NCBI GenBank assembly: GCA_027603945.1
Contig: JADIIU010000154.1
Coordinates: forward strand, 1-27,360
Origin: Terramyces sp. JEL0728
Lineage: Eukaryota > Chytridiomycota > Chytridiomycetes > Rhizophydiales > Terramycetaceae
Direction of reading: 5' to 3'
Length of the DNA stretch: 27,360 nucleotides
Shown: piece by piece, positions 25,922 to 27,360 of the stretch
Position numbering within the stretch: the first letter of the stretch is position 1
Layout: each line of letters starts with the position of its first letter
Notes under the pieces: generated by a model
Database searches by the model: none
Told to the model about the DNA's origin: nothing
What the model saw: only the letters and a program-made list of their open reading frames with translations
Made by a program: the position numbers and the translations under genes

Positions 25922-26566
25922 ATGCAGGAGGAAAAATTAAATTCTGGTACGCTTCTACAGCTAGGGTTGCCTTCTGGTTGCACCCTATTAAAAGATTTTA
26001 TCAGTCCGGATGAAGAAACAGAAATTATACAATATCTTGATTCGCATGCATGGTCTGGGAATGGCACTGAGCCAAATGGTGAACTGCGCAGAAGAACTCT
26101 GCAATTCGGAGGTCTGTTTCTGTACAAATCGAGAAAAGTTCAATTTCCACTAACACCCATGCCTGATTTTTTCGACTTTCTAAGGGAGAGGATGGATCAC
26201 AAAGACATATTTACAGTTCAGCCGTTTAATCACCTCGTTGTAAATGAATATAATGTAAATCAAGGGTACGATATTTTTGACAGTAGAATAATGCCACATG
26301 TTGATTCCGCAGAGCTTTTTGGAGAGACTATATGCTCGCTATCTCTTTTGAGTGACTGCGCAATGAGATTCGTTCACAAGGAAACCCATTGTGAATGGAA
26401 TTTGCATCTACCGCAACGATCATTGCTGATAATGACTGGTGAGTGTCGGTACAAAGTCGCGCATTCTATATCCAAAGAAACTACTGATAAGATTGGGAGT
26501 TTGGAAATCGAAAGGGATAGAAGGGTTTCAGTGACATTCAGACACGTCATTGAACCTGAATTGTAG
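25922..26566 (+). CDS. AlkB-family 2OG/Fe(II) dioxygenase, ALKBH8-like
   Basis: Oxidative demethylase or hydroxylase fold, 207 residues after removal of the 21-nt intron 26266-26286. Its removal is needed for the standard N-E-Y-N-V-N-Q-G-I-M-P-H-V-D, although it contains no in-frame stop. The iron ligands H119, D121 and H174 are present, as is the 2-oxoglutarate-binding R194-x5-R200 (R-V-S-V-T-F-R). The core, with S-L-S-L-L-S-D-C-A-M, L-P-Q-R-S-L-L-I-M-T-G-E-C-R-Y and F-R-H-V, most resembles the AlkB domain of ALKBH8, which modifies wobble uridine in tRNA. The RRM and methyltransferase domains of animal ALKBH8 are missing. Other members (ALKBH6, ALKBH7) remain possible. AATAAA is 7 bases after the stop (26574-26579). 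Confidence 0.85.
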   Translation: MQEEKLNSGTLLQLGLPSGCTLLKDFISPDEETEIIQYLDSHAWSGNGTEPNGELRRRTLQFGGLFLYKSRKVQFPLTPMPDFFDFLRERMDHKDIFTVQPFNHLVVNEYNVNQGYDIFDSRIMPHVDSAELFGETICSLSLLSDCAMRFVHKETHCEWNLHLPQRSLLIMTGECRYKVAHSISKETTDKIGSLEIERDRRVSVTFRHVIEPEL

Positions 26567-26848
26567 GAGCTCGAATAAATAGCCTGTCAAAATTTCGGTT
26601 CTGACTTTGTCGCGGTTAGTGTTTGCAGTACCAGAACTCGATAGTGCCCAACACAGACTAATTTGTGCTCTACCAGAGGAACGGCGGCAAGTTCGATTTG
26701 TGACCTACCTTCCATTATCAATTTAAATATTTGCCAGCTAATCGAATCTTGTTGCGACAGTCCGGCTGCGACAGTCTGGTTGCATACGAGCCAAAGAAAG
26801 TATTAATCAAATATGTAAATCTAGCAATAATTTATTAAATAACTGCTC
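26567..26848. other. Non-coding stretch entering the right terminal repeat
   Basis: From the AlkB stop to the secreted-protein stop. Bases 26567-26652 are unique; from 26653 the right inverted repeat begins. It contains the two-unit tandem repeat (26755-26782) and no recognisable gene. Confidence 0.6.
26755..26782 (-). repeat. 14-bp tandem repeat, two units
   Basis: On the minus strand the two units read CAACCAGACTGTCG and CAGCCGGACTGTCG. The left copy has three units at 579-620. Confidence 0.9.
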
Positions 26849-27151
26849 TCACGCGATGATGAGACGATCGCAAACTTGCTTCTTGCAAATGGTTCCAGTG
26901 ACACACTTCAAGTCTCCGTCGCAGTAAGCACCAAATGGAACACCGTCAGATTCGCCATTGTTCAAACAAACACCGCCAGCATCTGCGACTTTGGAAAGTT
27001 TGCAGTACAATCCAGGTCCGCATTGAGGAGCACTGCTCATGAACCCACCACAGTGTTTTCCAATGGCGACAATTTCTGGGCAAACTCCGTTAGGACAGAG
27101 TTGCATTGGGGAAGCGATAGCAATAGCAGAGAGAGCGAGTACCTTGAACAT
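26849..27151 (-). CDS. Small secreted cysteine-rich protein (right copy)
   Basis: Second copy of the 100-residue gene at 210-512, with identical protein. The two nucleotide differences I see in the frame (GAG/GAA for Glu67, ACT/ACC for Thr87) are both silent. Signal peptide, ten cysteines, TATA box (27187-27193) and downstream AATAAA are all intact, so neither copy looks like a pseudogene. Transcription of both copies points inward from the window ends. Confidence 0.8.
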   Translation of the reverse strand: MFKVLALSAIAIASPMQLCPNGVCPEIVAIGKHCGGFMSSAPQCGPGLYCKLSKVADAGGVCLNNGESDGVPFGAYCDGDLKCVTGTICKKQVCDRLIIA

Positions 27152-27186
27152 TTAATAATTGGATGCTATAGCCAAGATTCGCAGGC

Positions 27187-27193
27187 ATTTATA
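27187..27193 (-). promoter_or_regulatory. TATA box of the right repeat gene
   Basis: TATAAAT on the minus strand, about 36 bases upstream of the ATG at 27151; exact counterpart of 168-174. Confidence 0.5.
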
Positions 27194-27360
27194 CTGCGTT
27201 TTTAATATATTTGTGTGATGTACCCTTTCCTATTTGGTTTTTTAATATCGGCGACCTTATTGCTGTGTTTGACGAATTCGTCCTTGCTAGTGTAAGAGTT
27301 TGGAGAGCCATTCATCCATCAAGGTGGTGGGCTGGAATTCCGAAAGAGTATCAACTGCTT

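Larger units (their letters stand above)
26653..27360. repeat. Right terminal inverted repeat (copy of 1-722)
   Basis: Reverse-complement copy of the left repeat, ending at the last base of the window. It is 14 bases shorter because it has two rather than three tandem units. It carries the same complete secreted-protein gene. Confidence 0.95.

Overview
The window is a gene-dense eukaryotic nuclear segment. Nineteen protein-coding genes, plus one small gene present twice in a terminal inverted repeat, occupy about 89% of the 27.4 kb. Reading frames joined across candidate introns give complete, correctly sized proteins only if 55 introns of 19-26 nt (51 of them 19-22 nt; the commonest length is 20) are removed. 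The standard genetic code fits: TAA, TAG and TGA all end genes. IFT46 shows that the organism builds a flagellum. A low-molecular-weight (CxxC) thioredoxin reductase, COX17, COQ4 and mitochondrial EF-G show an aerobic mitochondrion. This fits an early-diverging, zoosporic fungus or a close relative with a reduced genome (chytrid, Rozella or aphelid type), but the sequence alone does not prove the lineage.

Layout. Both ends of the window carry the same roughly 0.7-kb sequence in opposite orientation (1-722 and 26653-27360), starting at the first and last base. Each copy encodes an identical 100-residue secreted protein with ten cysteines. Between them lie, left to right: a minimal choline-phosphate cytidylyltransferase (+), COQ4 (-), mitochondrial EF-G with 11 introns (+), calcineurin B (+), a large HEAT-repeat protein (+), a transgelin/calponin-like protein (+), OLA1 (+), an F-box protein (-), a SWEET sugar transporter (+), a ZNF706-like small zinc finger (-), COX17 (-), thioredoxin reductase (-), alkaline ceramidase (-), an ABCG transporter with a Cys-rich ectodomain (+), a CLASP-type TOG protein (+), dolichol kinase (+), IFT46 (+), NEDD8 (-) and an ALKBH8-like AlkB dioxygenase (+).

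The internal genes are unrelated single-copy housekeeping genes; no operon or gene cluster is suggested. They share an extremely compact style. Neighbouring genes are separated by as little as 5 bp (convergent) or about 30 bp (divergent), introns are at the minimum known size, and in six genes the AATAAA poly(A) signal overlaps the stop codon.

The most unusual features are the terminal inverted repeats with their duplicated secreted-protein gene and inward-increasing divergence, the ultra-short intron system (including introns placed inside three Walker A motifs), the stop/poly(A) signal overlap, and several tiny genes visible only after intron removal.
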